Assembly (NCBI GenBank): GCA_963204725.1
Contig: CAUJHH010000060.1
Coordinates: 1-64,000, forward strand
Direction of reading: 5' to 3'
Source: Planctomycetota bacterium
GTDB taxonomy: Bacteria; Planctomycetota; Phycisphaerae; Phycisphaerales; UBA1924
Length of the DNA stretch: 64,000 bases
The notes below the pieces were generated by a model. That model worked only from the letters and a program-made list of their open reading frames with translations. It searched no databases and was not told the DNA's origin. Shown in pieces: positions 7,907 to 19,077 of this stretch. Position numbers and translations under genes: made by a program. Positions within the stretch are counted from its first letter, which is position 1. Each line of letters begins with the position of its first letter.

Positions 7907-9022
7907 ATGGACCAGCAGGGAACAGGCCAGAAGGACGGCGCGACCAAGCAGGGGGCTCCGAGGCGGCTCGGACGGGGGCTGAGCAGCCTGATCGGGCCCG
8001 CGCCGGTGCGGGTCGATGTGCCGCCGGAGCAGGAGGCACCCGGATCGGTCGCCGGCCACGATGTAACATCGCGACATAATATTACTATCAGTAATTCGGG
8101 TGTGCCGACGGCCGCGCGGCCTGCGGAGCCGGGGCCGGAGCCCATGTTCGCGGATCGCATCGTGATGGTGCCCGTGGGAGATGGTGAGGGGGCTGGTGGT
8201 GGGGGGGCGAGCGGAGGGGTGGCGCCGAGTCCGTTCCAGCCGCGCGAGGTCTTTGATGAGGCGAAGATCCGCGAGCTTGCCGAGTCGATCCGATCGATCG
8301 GCATGATGCAGCCGATCATTGTGCGCCGTGTCGGTGCGGGGTACGAGCTGGTCGCCGGTGAGCGTCGGTGGCGAGCCGCGCGGCTGGCGGGGCTGACGCA
8401 CGTCCCCGCGCTCGTGCGCGACATCAGCGACGATGAGTCCGCGGCGTGGGGCCTGATCGAGAACGTGCAGCGGGAGGACCTGGACCCGATCGAGAAGGGC
8501 GAGGCCTGCCGCGTGATGATGGAGCGGTTCGGGATGTCGCCCCAGGACCTCGCGGCGCGCCTAGGGCTCGATCGCTCGACGATTGTGAACATGGTGCGGA
8601 TGACGGAGCTGGACGAGACGATCCAGACGCTCATGCGGCGTGGCGACCTGACGATGGGGCATGCGCGGTCGCTGCTGGCGGTGCCGCCGGAGAACGGTGT
8701 GCGTCTCGCGCTCGGGACGCTGGCGAGCATGGAGGGTTGGAGCGTCCGGAAGCTCGAGCAGGAAGTGAAGAAGGTTTCGAAGGGGAAGCCGGTGCCGCAG
8801 GCGAAGAGCGGGATCGGCGGGGGGAATGGTGGTGGGGGAGCGGGTGCGACACGCACGGCGTCGCTCGTGGAGCTGGAGAGGCAACTGGGCGAGCACATGG
8901 GGACGCGCGTGAAGATCAAGACGGACAAGTCGGGGAAGCGCGGCAGGATCGAGCTGGCGTTCTTTGACCTCGATCACTTTGATGGGCTGTTGCAGCGGAT
9001 GGGGTATGGGGGCAAGACGTAA
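7907..9022 (+). CDS. parB: ParB chromosome-partitioning protein
   Basis: A 371-residue ParB/Spo0J CTPase clamp that loads at parS. ATG 7907 is chosen because AAAGGA precedes it by 6 nt and the protein then opens with the RRLGRGLSSLIG motif of ParB N-termini. A low-complexity linker follows, then the ParB N domain: PFQPREVFDEAKIRELAESI, IGMMQPIIVRR, GERRWRAARLAGL (CTP-binding box) and ENVQREDLDPIEKGEA. Next comes the helix-turn-helix (LAARLGLDRSTIVNMVRM) and a C-terminal dimer domain. Codons 8059-8095 are strikingly AT-rich and palindromic within the linker. parA, the usual partner just upstream, is absent here, so this parB stands alone. Confidence 0.95.
   Translation: MDQQGTGQKDGATKQGAPRRLGRGLSSLIGPAPVRVDVPPEQEAPGSVAGHDVTSRHNITISNSGVPTAARPAEPGPEPMFADRIVMVPVGDGEGAGGGGASGGVAPSPFQPREVFDEAKIRELAESIRSIGMMQPIIVRRVGAGYELVAGERRWRAARLAGLTHVPALVRDISDDESAAWGLIENVQREDLDPIEKGEACRVMMERFGMSPQDLAARLGLDRSTIVNMVRMTELDETIQTLMRRGDLTMGHARSLLAVPPENGVRLALGTLASMEGWSVRKLEQEVKKVSKGKPVPQAKSGIGGGNGGGGAGATRTASLVELERQLGEHMGTRVKIKTDKSGKRGRIELAFFDLDHFDGLLQRMGYGGKT
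8059..8095. repeat. AT-rich double palindrome inside parB
   Basis: CGATGT-A-ACATCG (8059-8071) and ATTACT-ATC-AGTAAT (8081-8095) sit in the unstructured linker of ParB, surrounded by GC-rich codons. A related short palindrome, CGATAATATCG followed by CGAC, lies at 6526-6540 in the kinase gene. Confidence 0.6.
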
Positions 9023-9189
9023 GGCGCGAAGCGAAGTGATCGCGGAGGACGCGGAGCGAAGACGCGGAGGAGCGTGGAGAGGTGTTGAACGCGAAGGCCG
9101 CGAAGGCGCGAAGAGGAAGGCGTTCACCACAGAGGCGCAGAGAGCACAGAGAAGAGCATGTGTGGTTGAGGAAGCGGTGGAGGGAGCGC
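9023..9189. repeat. short purine-rich intergenic repeats
   Basis: This gap between parB and the restriction gene is built of imperfect repeats such as GGAGGACGCGGAGCGAAGACG, CGCGAAGGCCGCGAAGGCGCG and CACAGAGGCGCAGAGAGCACA. Similar wording (AACGCGGAGGGCCACCGAGG) occurs at 18540-18600. No gene is seen. Confidence 0.5.
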
Positions 9190-12100
9190 TCACTTGGCGC
9201 GTGATGCGCGGGGCCCCTTTGTCGTGGTCGGCTTGGATGGCTGGGGCTTCATGGCCGACTTGGCGGCCTTCGCGAGCCTTGGGCTTGTTTTAGTCTTGGC
9301 GGGCTTTGGGGGCTTGGCAGACTTCACCTGCTTCGGCGCGTTGGACGGCTTTGCCCGTCGAGACTTGCTCTTGGGCGCGGTGGACCCTTGCGCCTTTGGT
9401 TTGGAGGGTATTGCGGCGGCGCGTTCGTGATTGAGGCGGAGGAGGGCGGCGAGGATCTTGGCGTCGATCGCTTCGCGCTTGGCGATGGCGGCGTTCTTGG
9501 CGGCGACGGCTTCGGGCGAGTCGGCGGGGTTTGTCTTCGTGCCCTTGGTGCGGATGGTGATCTCGCCTGCGCCGAAGGGTTCGTAGGCGGCGGCCCATTC
9601 GGAATCCCAGCCGCCGGATGGATCGACGGCCTTGTACGCCGCGAGGACAGTGCGGTCGAGTTTCTCGTGGGCGATGCGGAGCCATGCGGGGCGCTGGTTG
9701 TAGAGGTTTGTGAGGGTGCGGAGTTTGAGGTCTTTGTGCTTGGCGGCTTCGGCCATGACGGCAGAGCGGCGGACGAGGGGACGGACATCGTCGGGTACGG
9801 CGGCGAGTTCTTCGCGGTACTTGATGGCCACCTGCTTCTCGATCTGGGCGATCCACTCGGGCGGGTTGAGCCATGCTTCGCGCAGGTCGTTCAATTGCTT
9901 CGCGGCATCGCCGATGGCGTTCCACAGAGCGTGGTGCTTGACTTTTGGATCTGTCGGCTCCTTGCCGGGGGGCCACGGAAGTGGGAAGGTCTCGAAGGTG
10001 GAGGTCGGTGTGTAGCGCGGGCGATCCTCTTGCTGAGTACCCTGCTTTAGCGACCACACTTCATGAACAGTCGAGTGAAGCACGCCAAAGAAATAGTCGT
10101 CTGCTCGCGCAAAGACAACAAGCTGATGATCTGGTAGCGAATCTGCATCAAGCCATGCGAACAGCCTGTGCTTGGTTAGCACAGGTGTTCCTATGTAACG
10201 GGGCAGGGCTCGCGTCGCCCGGCGCATGTTCTCGCAAGGCTCCGCATGTATCCACCACTTGTTGCGATACTTGTCCCTCTTAACCTTGGATCGCTCCGGC
10301 TTGACGTGCGTAACGACATGACCGAATGGTTGCTCATACTGGCTCGCATCGGTCTGTGGCATGTCATTGCCGAAGTCAACGATCCACATCGCTCGATTAC
10401 GACGAGTGATGTCGAGTCCATTGAACCACGGAAGAAGTACATCACTGTTTGGTCGTCGATTCGGATTCGGCAGAGCAAGCCAACGCGCGGCGTGTAGCCA
10501 GTCGACGTCAAATGCGCCCGATTTTACATCCGCGACGAATCCGATCGACACGTTTTCTGGTAGTCTACGAGAATCACCAACATTTGTTCCACTCGTCAAG
10601 TCGGCGTTGATGTTGTCCTCTGGGCGTCCGTCAAGAGTGCGATCCGTCTGCCGACCTGAATCAAAGCCGACCACGGCAATTCTGACCGCCGCTCCATCAA
10701 GCAGCCACGCGCGATCGGACCACGCCATGAAGATGTCGCCGGTCTCCTTGATGCGCTCCAGTACGGTCCTGGCTTCGCCGTTGCGAATCGCCTGTGTCGC
10801 AAGCAACCCCACCCGTGTGTCGGGCTTGCGGGTGATCGCGTCGCGTGCCAGTTCGAACCAGTAGCAGCAGAGATCGCTGAAACCGGGAATGCGATCCTTG
10901 AATGTTCCGAAGAGGGCCTTGACGTACTCATCGCCGAGGCCGCCGCGGAGCATCTTGGTGCCGAGGAAGGGAGGGTTGCCGACGATGAAGTCGGACTTGG
11001 GCCACTTGGCGGGGATCGGCTTTGCCGGATCGGTCCGGTCAAGAATCGCGTCCCTGGTCTCGATGGTGTCGAGTGCGTCGAGGATGGGGCGCTCGGACTT
11101 CATGAGTCCGTTCTCGCGCATCCACTTGAGGTAGCCGATCCAGATGGAGATGCGGGCGAGTTCGGCGGCGAGTTCGTTGATCTCGATGCCGTGGAGCTGC
11201 GTGGGTTTGACACGGGGCTCGAGTTTCATGCCCGGGCCATCGCTCTTGATGTCGATTGATGCGAAGGCGATGGCTTCACGTTCGAGGTCGAGGAGGCACT
11301 GGATGGTGACGTAGAGGAAGTTGCCGGAGCCGCAGGCGGGGTCGAGGATGGAGACGGAGCAGAGGCGATCGTGGAATGTGCGGAGGTCGCGTTCGATCTC
11401 CTGCTGGAGTCTCTTGTGCTGCTCGGGGCCTTTGGCCTTGGCGCGTTTCAGGAGGAGATCGTTGATGCGGGCTTTGGTCTGTTCCCACTCGCGGCGGAGC
11501 GGGTCCATCACGACGGGGCCGACGATGAGCATGATGTCGTCGCGGCTGGTGTAGTGGGCACCGATCTGGGCGCGCTTGTCTGGGTTGAGGGCGCGCTCGA
11601 AGAGTGTGCCGAGGATTGAGGGCTCGATCGCGGTCCAGTCGTCCTTGGCGATGATGGCGAGTTTGCCGATCTCTGGTGAGGCGAGTTGGGGGATGCGCTG
11701 CTTGGCGACGTCCTTGAAGAGGCCTCCGTTGAAGTGGTCGACGGGGTAGGGGCCGAAGTCGCCACCCTTCTCCATCTTCTCGAAGAGCTGTCGGATCTGG
11801 GCGGTGAAGCGGTCGGGCTTGGCTGCGTTGTTCTGGACGAGCTCCGTGACGAGGCCGGGGTGGAGGAGTCCGGCATCTTCGGCGTAGAAGGCGAAGATGA
11901 TCTGCATGAGGAAGTGGGCGACGTCGTAGGGATCGGGCTTGGAGCCGTCTTTGGCCTTGCGGTCGCGGATCTGATCGGCGAGCTTGGCGATCTCCGAGGC
12001 GCGTTCTTCGGTGATGGCGTTGACGGACTTCTTGGGCTTGAAGAATGCCGCGATCTCGACGGGGTCGAAGATCTTGCGGAGGACGTTGATCGGGGCGATG

Positions 12101-12723
12101 CCGCGCTGGGTTGTCCACTCTTCGGAGGGATTGGCGAGGTCTTCGAGGGTGAAGTGGTGGTGTTCGGTGGGGTAGCCGGTGAAGTTGGTGTAGATGTCGA
12201 AGCAGTCGATGTCGCAGACGATGAGGAGGGGCGGGTTCTCCAGCGAGTCGCGGTATTGCTTGAGCTGTTCGTAGGCGGCGTTGCGATCGGCGTGGCCCTG
12301 GCGCTTGTATTCCCAGCAGAAGCAGCCCCGTTTCCAGACGTCGGCGAAGCCGCGTCCTTTGGCGGAGATGATGCGGGGGAGTTCGAGTTGTGGAGTGTCG
12401 GTGTTGGAGAGTGGGAGACCCACGGACTCAGTCCGTGGGTTCTCGAGTTCGCTTGTGAACAGCGGGGAGGTTTCTGAGCCGCGGGACTTGGGCTTTTTGG
12501 GGGCGCGGCCCGACTTTGCGGCGGCGTAGGCGTGTGAGCCGCCCGTGGCGGTGATGGCGTCGAAGCGGTAGTCGTTGTCGTCGGCGGGGTTGTCGTATGG
12601 TGCGGCGACACCGAGGAGTTTGCAGAGTTGGGCGAAGTGGGTCTGAGAGGATTCGCGCTCGGTGAGCTTGCGGTCGCGCCAGTTGCTGACGAACTCGTGG
12701 GGTGTGAGGGTGTCGGTTGGCAT
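9190..12723 (-). CDS. MmeI-like (type IIL) restriction endonuclease-methyltransferase
   Basis: A 1177-residue single-chain enzyme. An N-terminal nuclease-type region around residues 125-145 shows FADVWKRGCFCWEYKRQGH, a D...ExK arrangement. A helical spacer follows, then an adenine methyltransferase core with SAM motif ILDPACGSGNFLY (near 458) and catalytic NPPF (near 580, FIVGNPPFLGTKM). Next is a target-recognition region with WWIHAEPCENMRRA. One protein that methylates one strand and cuts at a distance is typical of the MmeI class, so no separate specificity gene is needed. Two oddities: a linker at residues 75-120 is partly encoded by a perfect DNA palindrome (12418-12440), and the last 70 residues are a Lys/Pro/Ala tail like histone H1. 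A phage-defence role is inferred. Confidence 0.85.
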   Translation of the reverse strand: MPTDTLTPHEFVSNWRDRKLTERESSQTHFAQLCKLLGVAAPYDNPADDNDYRFDAITATGGSHAYAAAKSGRAPKKPKSRGSETSPLFTSELENPRTESVGLPLSNTDTPQLELPRIISAKGRGFADVWKRGCFCWEYKRQGHADRNAAYEQLKQYRDSLENPPLLIVCDIDCFDIYTNFTGYPTEHHHFTLEDLANPSEEWTTQRGIAPINVLRKIFDPVEIAAFFKPKKSVNAITEERASEIAKLADQIRDRKAKDGSKPDPYDVAHFLMQIIFAFYAEDAGLLHPGLVTELVQNNAAKPDRFTAQIRQLFEKMEKGGDFGPYPVDHFNGGLFKDVAKQRIPQLASPEIGKLAIIAKDDWTAIEPSILGTLFERALNPDKRAQIGAHYTSRDDIMLIVGPVVMDPLRREWEQTKARINDLLLKRAKAKGPEQHKRLQQEIERDLRTFHDRLCSVSILDPACGSGNFLYVTIQCLLDLEREAIAFASIDIKSDGPGMKLEPRVKPTQLHGIEINELAAELARISIWIGYLKWMRENGLMKSERPILDALDTIETRDAILDRTDPAKPIPAKWPKSDFIVGNPPFLGTKMLRGGLGDEYVKALFGTFKDRIPGFSDLCCYWFELARDAITRKPDTRVGLLATQAIRNGEARTVLERIKETGDIFMAWSDRAWLLDGAAVRIAVVGFDSGRQTDRTLDGRPEDNINADLTSGTNVGDSRRLPENVSIGFVADVKSGAFDVDWLHAARWLALPNPNRRPNSDVLLPWFNGLDITRRNRAMWIVDFGNDMPQTDASQYEQPFGHVVTHVKPERSKVKRDKYRNKWWIHAEPCENMRRATRALPRYIGTPVLTKHRLFAWLDADSLPDHQLVVFARADDYFFGVLHSTVHEVWSLKQGTQQEDRPRYTPTSTFETFPLPWPPGKEPTDPKVKHHALWNAIGDAAKQLNDLREAWLNPPEWIAQIEKQVAIKYREELAAVPDDVRPLVRRSAVMAEAAKHKDLKLRTLTNLYNQRPAWLRIAHEKLDRTVLAAYKAVDPSGGWDSEWAAAYEPFGAGEITIRTKGTKTNPADSPEAVAAKNAAIAKREAIDAKILAALLRLNHERAAAIPSKPKAQGSTAPKSKSRRAKPSNAPKQVKSAKPPKPAKTKTSPRLAKAAKSAMKPQPSKPTTTKGPRASRAK
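12418..12440. repeat. perfect palindrome inside the MmeI-like gene
   Basis: ACCCACGGACT, a central C, then AGTCCGTGGGT: 11-bp arms with no mismatch. It is translated in frame within a variable linker. It belongs to the same general style as the intergenic hairpin at 12926-12960 (CACGGGAT/ATCCCGTG). Confidence 0.75.
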
Positions 12724-13298
12724 GGCAGCAGCTCCGGGGTTCGGAGTGTATCGGAAGATGGGGATGAATCAGTCGAGCGCGGCGCAGAGCCCCCACCTGT
12801 CCCCTCTGCAACTCCTCCGGACGAAAGGGGGAGTGCCGCGGGAGGCGCAGGGAATTGTGCGGCGTCGTGGTCCGCCCAGGGGGCGGGGGTGCAGAGGACG
12901 CGAAGAAGGGAAGAGGATGAGTGGGGGCTGACCACGGGATGAATCCCGTGGCAATCAGCCGCGCGCCCGCTGGGCGGGGCGGATCAGGAGGGAGAGGAGT
13001 GGTGGGGACGCGCGCAGGCGTGGAGGGAGCGAGGCGCGGCGTGCGCCGCTCCATTGAGGATGTCGCTTCGCGACGCCCGTACCAGATGCCGCGTTGCGGG
13101 CGGGTGACCGTTCGATCCGCACAAAGGATGAGGCACGCGTGGTACGAAGAGAGGGGTGGAAGCGCAGGAGGTAGGTGGCCGACCCGAGACACGTCGGTGG
13201 CTCGGGGAGTTGGGAGCGCGGAGTGTGGGAGGAGGCGTCGTGCATCGGTGCGGCCTCGAAGCGAGACCGGAACCGATGGCACCCGGAGCGTGGCCGGG
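12724..13298. other. intergenic stretch with a hairpin, no convincing gene
   Basis: 575 bp between the restriction gene start and the ferredoxin stop. Open frames here have no family features. The only clear structure is the hairpin at 12926-12960. Confidence 0.6.
12926..12960. repeat. extended intergenic hairpin
   Basis: The inner stem CCACGGGAT-GA-ATCCCGTGG is flanked by a further GGCTGA/TCAGCC pair with a CAA bulge. There is no T-run, so it is more likely a dispersed palindrome than a terminator. Confidence 0.65.
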
Positions 13299-13559
13299 TT
13301 ACTTCTTGTAGTACTCGAGGTTGACCTGGATGTAGTTGTTCCACTCGGCGGGGAGGTCTTCCTGGGGGAAGATCGCCTTGACGGGGCACTCATCGACGCA
13401 GAGGCCGCAGTCGATGCAGGTGTCGGGGTCGATGTAGAGCTGATCGGCCGTCTCGAAGTCGGCCTCGGCCTTGGTGGGATGGATGCAATCAACCGGACAG
13501 ACCTCGACGCAGGAGGTGTCCTTGGTTCCGATGCATGGTTCGGCAATCACGTGTGGCAT
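13299..13559 (-). CDS. fdxA: ferredoxin, two-cluster (7Fe/8Fe) type
   Basis: An 86-residue protein that begins MPHVIAEPCIGTKDTSC and carries two cluster motifs. The first is C-x7-C-x3-C-x3-C (CIGTKDTSCVEVCPVDC), typical of the [3Fe-4S]-bearing half of 7Fe ferredoxins. The second is CIDCGLCVDECP, a full [4Fe-4S] site. The tail PQEDLPAEWNNYIQVNLEYY is that of bacterial FdxA. It is a low-potential electron carrier in the cytosol. It stands alone between an intergenic stretch and the hybrid kinase, so its partner is not apparent. Confidence 0.92.
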   Translation of the reverse strand: MPHVIAEPCIGTKDTSCVEVCPVDCIHPTKAEADFETADQLYIDPDTCIDCGLCVDECPVKAIFPQEDLPAEWNNYIQVNLEYYKK

Positions 13560-13643
13560 GGTCGAGCGCTCGCGAAGGTTTGGGTGGGAGTGTAGGGGGA
13601 GAAGTGGGCCAAGGGGCGGCGGGGCGGAGCGCGGAAAGGGAGA

Positions 13644-16607
<2,964 letters not shown>

Positions 16608-16648
16608 GCGTGAACGGACCAGCGAATGAGCGGCGGGCCGGAGGGCGA

Positions 16649-16780
16649 TCACTGGTTCGTGACGGGCTTGTCGTCGGGATCGCGGATGGCGTCCTTGTAT
16701 TCACGCTTGGTAATGCTGTCGACCTTGTTGTTCTGGACGGTGACCTTGGTGTCGTCGCGGCGAGAGTCGTAGCTGTACAT
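16649..16780 (-). CDS. 43-residue charged small protein
   Basis: The ORF reads MYSYDSRRDDTKVTVQNNK, then VDSITKREYKDAIRDPDDKP and VTNQ. AAGGAG sits 7 nt before the ATG, a strong ribosome site, and codon third positions are G/C-rich, which supports real translation. It is hydrophilic with no cysteines or membrane segment. Its TGA overlaps a possible GTG start of the hybrid kinase gene, so the two may be co-transcribed. No family recognised. Confidence 0.6.
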   Translation of the reverse strand: MYSYDSRRDDTKVTVQNNKVDSITKREYKDAIRDPDDKPVTNQ

Positions 16781-16868
16781 CGTGGGTCTCCTTGCCGGCC
16801 GGCGTGGCCGACAAAGGGATCATGCACGACGCGGTTCAAGGGGTCGTGAAGGTGGGATGATGTGTGCT

Positions 16869-17381
16869 TCACGCGCCGGCGTGAAACGGTGTGCCGCACT
16901 CGGGGCAGATCTCCGGGTCGGGGAGTCCTCGGCGTGGATAGCCGCAGCGGGCGCAGGCGTGGCGCGTGACGGGATCGGGTGGAGCGGCGAACGCCTCGGG
17001 CCCGTGCTGGGCGACGATGAGATCGATGATGTTGACGGGCGCGTCACACGAGGGGCACGCTTCCATTGTTGCGATTGGCGGCAGAACGACATCGCAATCC
17101 GGGCAGCGGGGGCGGAAAGAAGGATCGAGATCGGCGAGATCCGGCATCACCTGGTCTTCGAGCGGCTCGGTCGGCGTGGACGATGTGGCGAGGAACTCTT
17201 CGAGGACGGCGCGGGCGAGGTTGAGGTCTTCCTTGGTGCGGATGATGACATCGAAGTTGGTGTGGGTGGAGATGTAGGGGTCGAGGCGCGAGATGACGGC
17301 GGCATCGATCGATTCGTCGGCGAGGTAGACGACAAGGGCGTCGGCCTCGGGCTTGGATGGGGTTGTGTAGATGACGTTCAT
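16869..17381 (-). CDS. DUF2007-like protein with two zinc ribbons
   Basis: A 170-residue protein from ATG 17381. The first 70 residues (MNVIYTTPSKPEADALVVYL, then ESIDAAV, FDVIIRTKEDLNLARAVLEEF) resemble the DUF2007 'putative signal-transducing' fold. Two Cys-rich knuckles follow: CPDC...CPSC and CARCGYPRRGLP...CPECGTPF, each able to hold a zinc. The second ribbon has the look of the short RNA-polymerase/ribosomal type seen in many planctomycete small proteins. Cytosolic; function unknown. The longer open frame on this strand above 17381 is antisense to the reductase gene and not real. Confidence 0.65.
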   Translation of the reverse strand: MNVIYTTPSKPEADALVVYLADESIDAAVISRLDPYISTHTNFDVIIRTKEDLNLARAVLEEFLATSSTPTEPLEDQVMPDLADLDPSFRPRCPDCDVVLPPIATMEACPSCDAPVNIIDLIVAQHGPEAFAAPPDPVTRHACARCGYPRRGLPDPEICPECGTPFHAGA

Positions 17382-17498
17382 GTGAGTGGGGGGGCGAGGG
17401 GAGGCGTCGGAGCGCGTCTGTATAGTAAGGATGCGCGAGCGGGCGATGGACTTGGCACGGCTGAGCGTGGCGCGGGGCGCGAGAAGGAGAGGGCGAGG

Positions 17499-18512
17499 AT
17501 GAGAACGCGTGCGATCGGGGGTTCGGGGAGTGGTGGTGGGGGGATCCCGGCGTCGGTGATCGCCATGGGGACGTGGGCGATCGGCGGCTGGATGTGGGGT
17601 GGGGCGGACGAGGACGAGGCGATCCGCGCGATCCATGCGGCTCTCGATCGCGGGATCAACCTCTTCGATACCGCGCCGATCTATGGCTTCGGGCATTCGG
17701 AGCTGGTGGTGGGGCGTGCGCTCAAGGGGCGGCGCGACAAGGCGGTGATCGCGACCAAGTGCGGCATGGTGTGCAACACGCGCGCGGGCGAGCTCAAGAT
17801 GCGCTCGACGGCATCGGGGCCGAGCGAGCAGGGACACATCGAGGTCTACATCTACAACCACCCCGAGTCGATCAGGCGCGAGGTTGAGGACTCGCTGAAG
17901 CGCCTGCAGACCGATCGGATCGATCTCTATCAGACGCACTGGCAGGAGAGCGTGACACCGATTGAGGAGACGATGGGCGCACTGGTAAAGTTGCGCGAGG
18001 AGGGGAAGATCCGCGCGATCGGCGTGTGCAACGCGACGGTGGCGCAGATGGAGCGATACCGGAGCGTGGGGCGTCTGGACAGCGACCAGGAGAAGTACTC
18101 GATGCTGGATCGCAAGATGGATGCGGAGCAGCTTCCGTGGTGTGAAGAGAACAACGTGGCGGTGCTGGCGTACTCGCCGCTCGTGCTGGGGCTGTTGACG
18201 GGGACGGCGGGGCCGGAGCGCGTGTACGCGGAGGGGGACATGCGCCGAACGCACAAGCGGTTCACGTTGGAGAACCGGACGCGGGTGCGCGACTTATTGA
18301 AGAAGTTCGAGCCCATCGCGACGCGGCACGGGTGCACGATGGGGCAGCTGGTCATCGCGTGGACGCTGTCGCAGCGGGGCGTGACGCACGCGCTGGTGGG
18401 AGCGCGCACGGTGCAGCAGGTTGAGGAGAACGCCAAGGCCGGTGAGGTTGAACTGAGCGCGGCGGAGGTGGGAGAGATGAACGGTGCGCTGAAGGGGTTT
18501 GAGTTGGTGTGA
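17499..18512 (+). CDS. aldo/keto reductase
   Basis: A 337-residue (beta/alpha)8 NADPH-dependent oxidoreductase. ATG 17499 is preceded by GAAGGAGA. Catalytic tetrad members are visible: Asp and Tyr in NLFDTAPIYGFGHSE, Lys in AVIATKCG and His in DLYQTHWQ. The cofactor-binding C-terminal part includes VLAYSPLVLGLLTG and ALVGARTVQQVEENAKAGEV. It belongs to the general-stress AKR type (YhdN/IolS-like) by layout; the substrate is not predictable. A short repeat-rich gap separates it from the downstream cupin gene on the same strand. Confidence 0.9.
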   Translation: MRTRAIGGSGSGGGGIPASVIAMGTWAIGGWMWGGADEDEAIRAIHAALDRGINLFDTAPIYGFGHSELVVGRALKGRRDKAVIATKCGMVCNTRAGELKMRSTASGPSEQGHIEVYIYNHPESIRREVEDSLKRLQTDRIDLYQTHWQESVTPIEETMGALVKLREEGKIRAIGVCNATVAQMERYRSVGRLDSDQEKYSMLDRKMDAEQLPWCEENNVAVLAYSPLVLGLLTGTAGPERVYAEGDMRRTHKRFTLENRTRVRDLLKKFEPIATRHGCTMGQLVIAWTLSQRGVTHALVGARTVQQVEENAKAGEVELSAAEVGEMNGALKGFELV

Positions 18513-18615
18513 GGGGAAGAGAAGAGAACGCGAAGAAGAGTCTCAACGCGGAGGGCCACCGAGGGCCACGGAGAGAGCACTGGGACAAGAGACGCGGGGG
18601 CAGAGGGAGAAGGTC

Positions 18616-18990
18616 ATGGCCGGGCATGAGTTGAAGGGTGTGGATCTTGATGCGGCGTTCGCGACGTTCAGCGAGCACTGGTCGCCCCGCGTGGTGGCGG
18701 AGTTGAACGGCCAGCACGTGAAGCTCGTGAAGTTCAAGGGTGAGTTTGTGTGGCATCACCACGAGCACGAAGACGAGATGTTCCTGGTGCATCGCGGCAG
18801 TTTCGTGATGGAGTTTCGGGATCGGCGCGTGGAGGTGGGGGCGGGGCAGTTTGTCGTGGTGCCGCGAGGCGTGGAGCATCGGCCCGTCGCGGCGGAAGAG
18901 GTCGAGGTGATTCTGTTCGAGCCGGCGACGACGCTGAACACGGGGAATGTGGAGAATGAGCAGACGGTGAGGGAGTTGAAGAGGGTGTGA
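18616..18990 (+). CDS. small cupin-domain protein
   Basis: A 124-residue single cupin barrel. GAGAAGG lies just upstream of ATG 18616. Metal ligands are seen in WHHHEHEDEMFLVHRGSF (G(X)5HXH(X)3-4E type) and the second motif in PRGVEHRPVA. Proteins of this size often isomerise or bind small metabolites, or act as mannose-6-phosphate isomerase-like folds; no substrate is inferable. It follows the aldo/keto reductase by about 100 bp and may share its transcript. Confidence 0.85.
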   Translation: MAGHELKGVDLDAAFATFSEHWSPRVVAELNGQHVKLVKFKGEFVWHHHEHEDEMFLVHRGSFVMEFRDRRVEVGAGQFVVVPRGVEHRPVAAEEVEVILFEPATTLNTGNVENEQTVRELKRV

Positions 18991-19077
18991 GGGGTGGGCG
19001 AGGCGTGGTGCGCGGATCCACAGCTATCGCTTTCCACACGGTTGCGGATTGACCAGAGGGTTGGCATACTGATATGC

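Noticed and set aside
12921-13595. Plus-strand frame across the ferredoxin gene
   Set aside because: Antisense shadow of the ferredoxin and of GC-rich spacer; no recognisable residues.
16869-18254. Long minus-strand frame extending from the zinc-ribbon gene over the reductase
   Set aside because: Only the part below 17381 has family features; the rest is antisense to a clear aldo/keto reductase.
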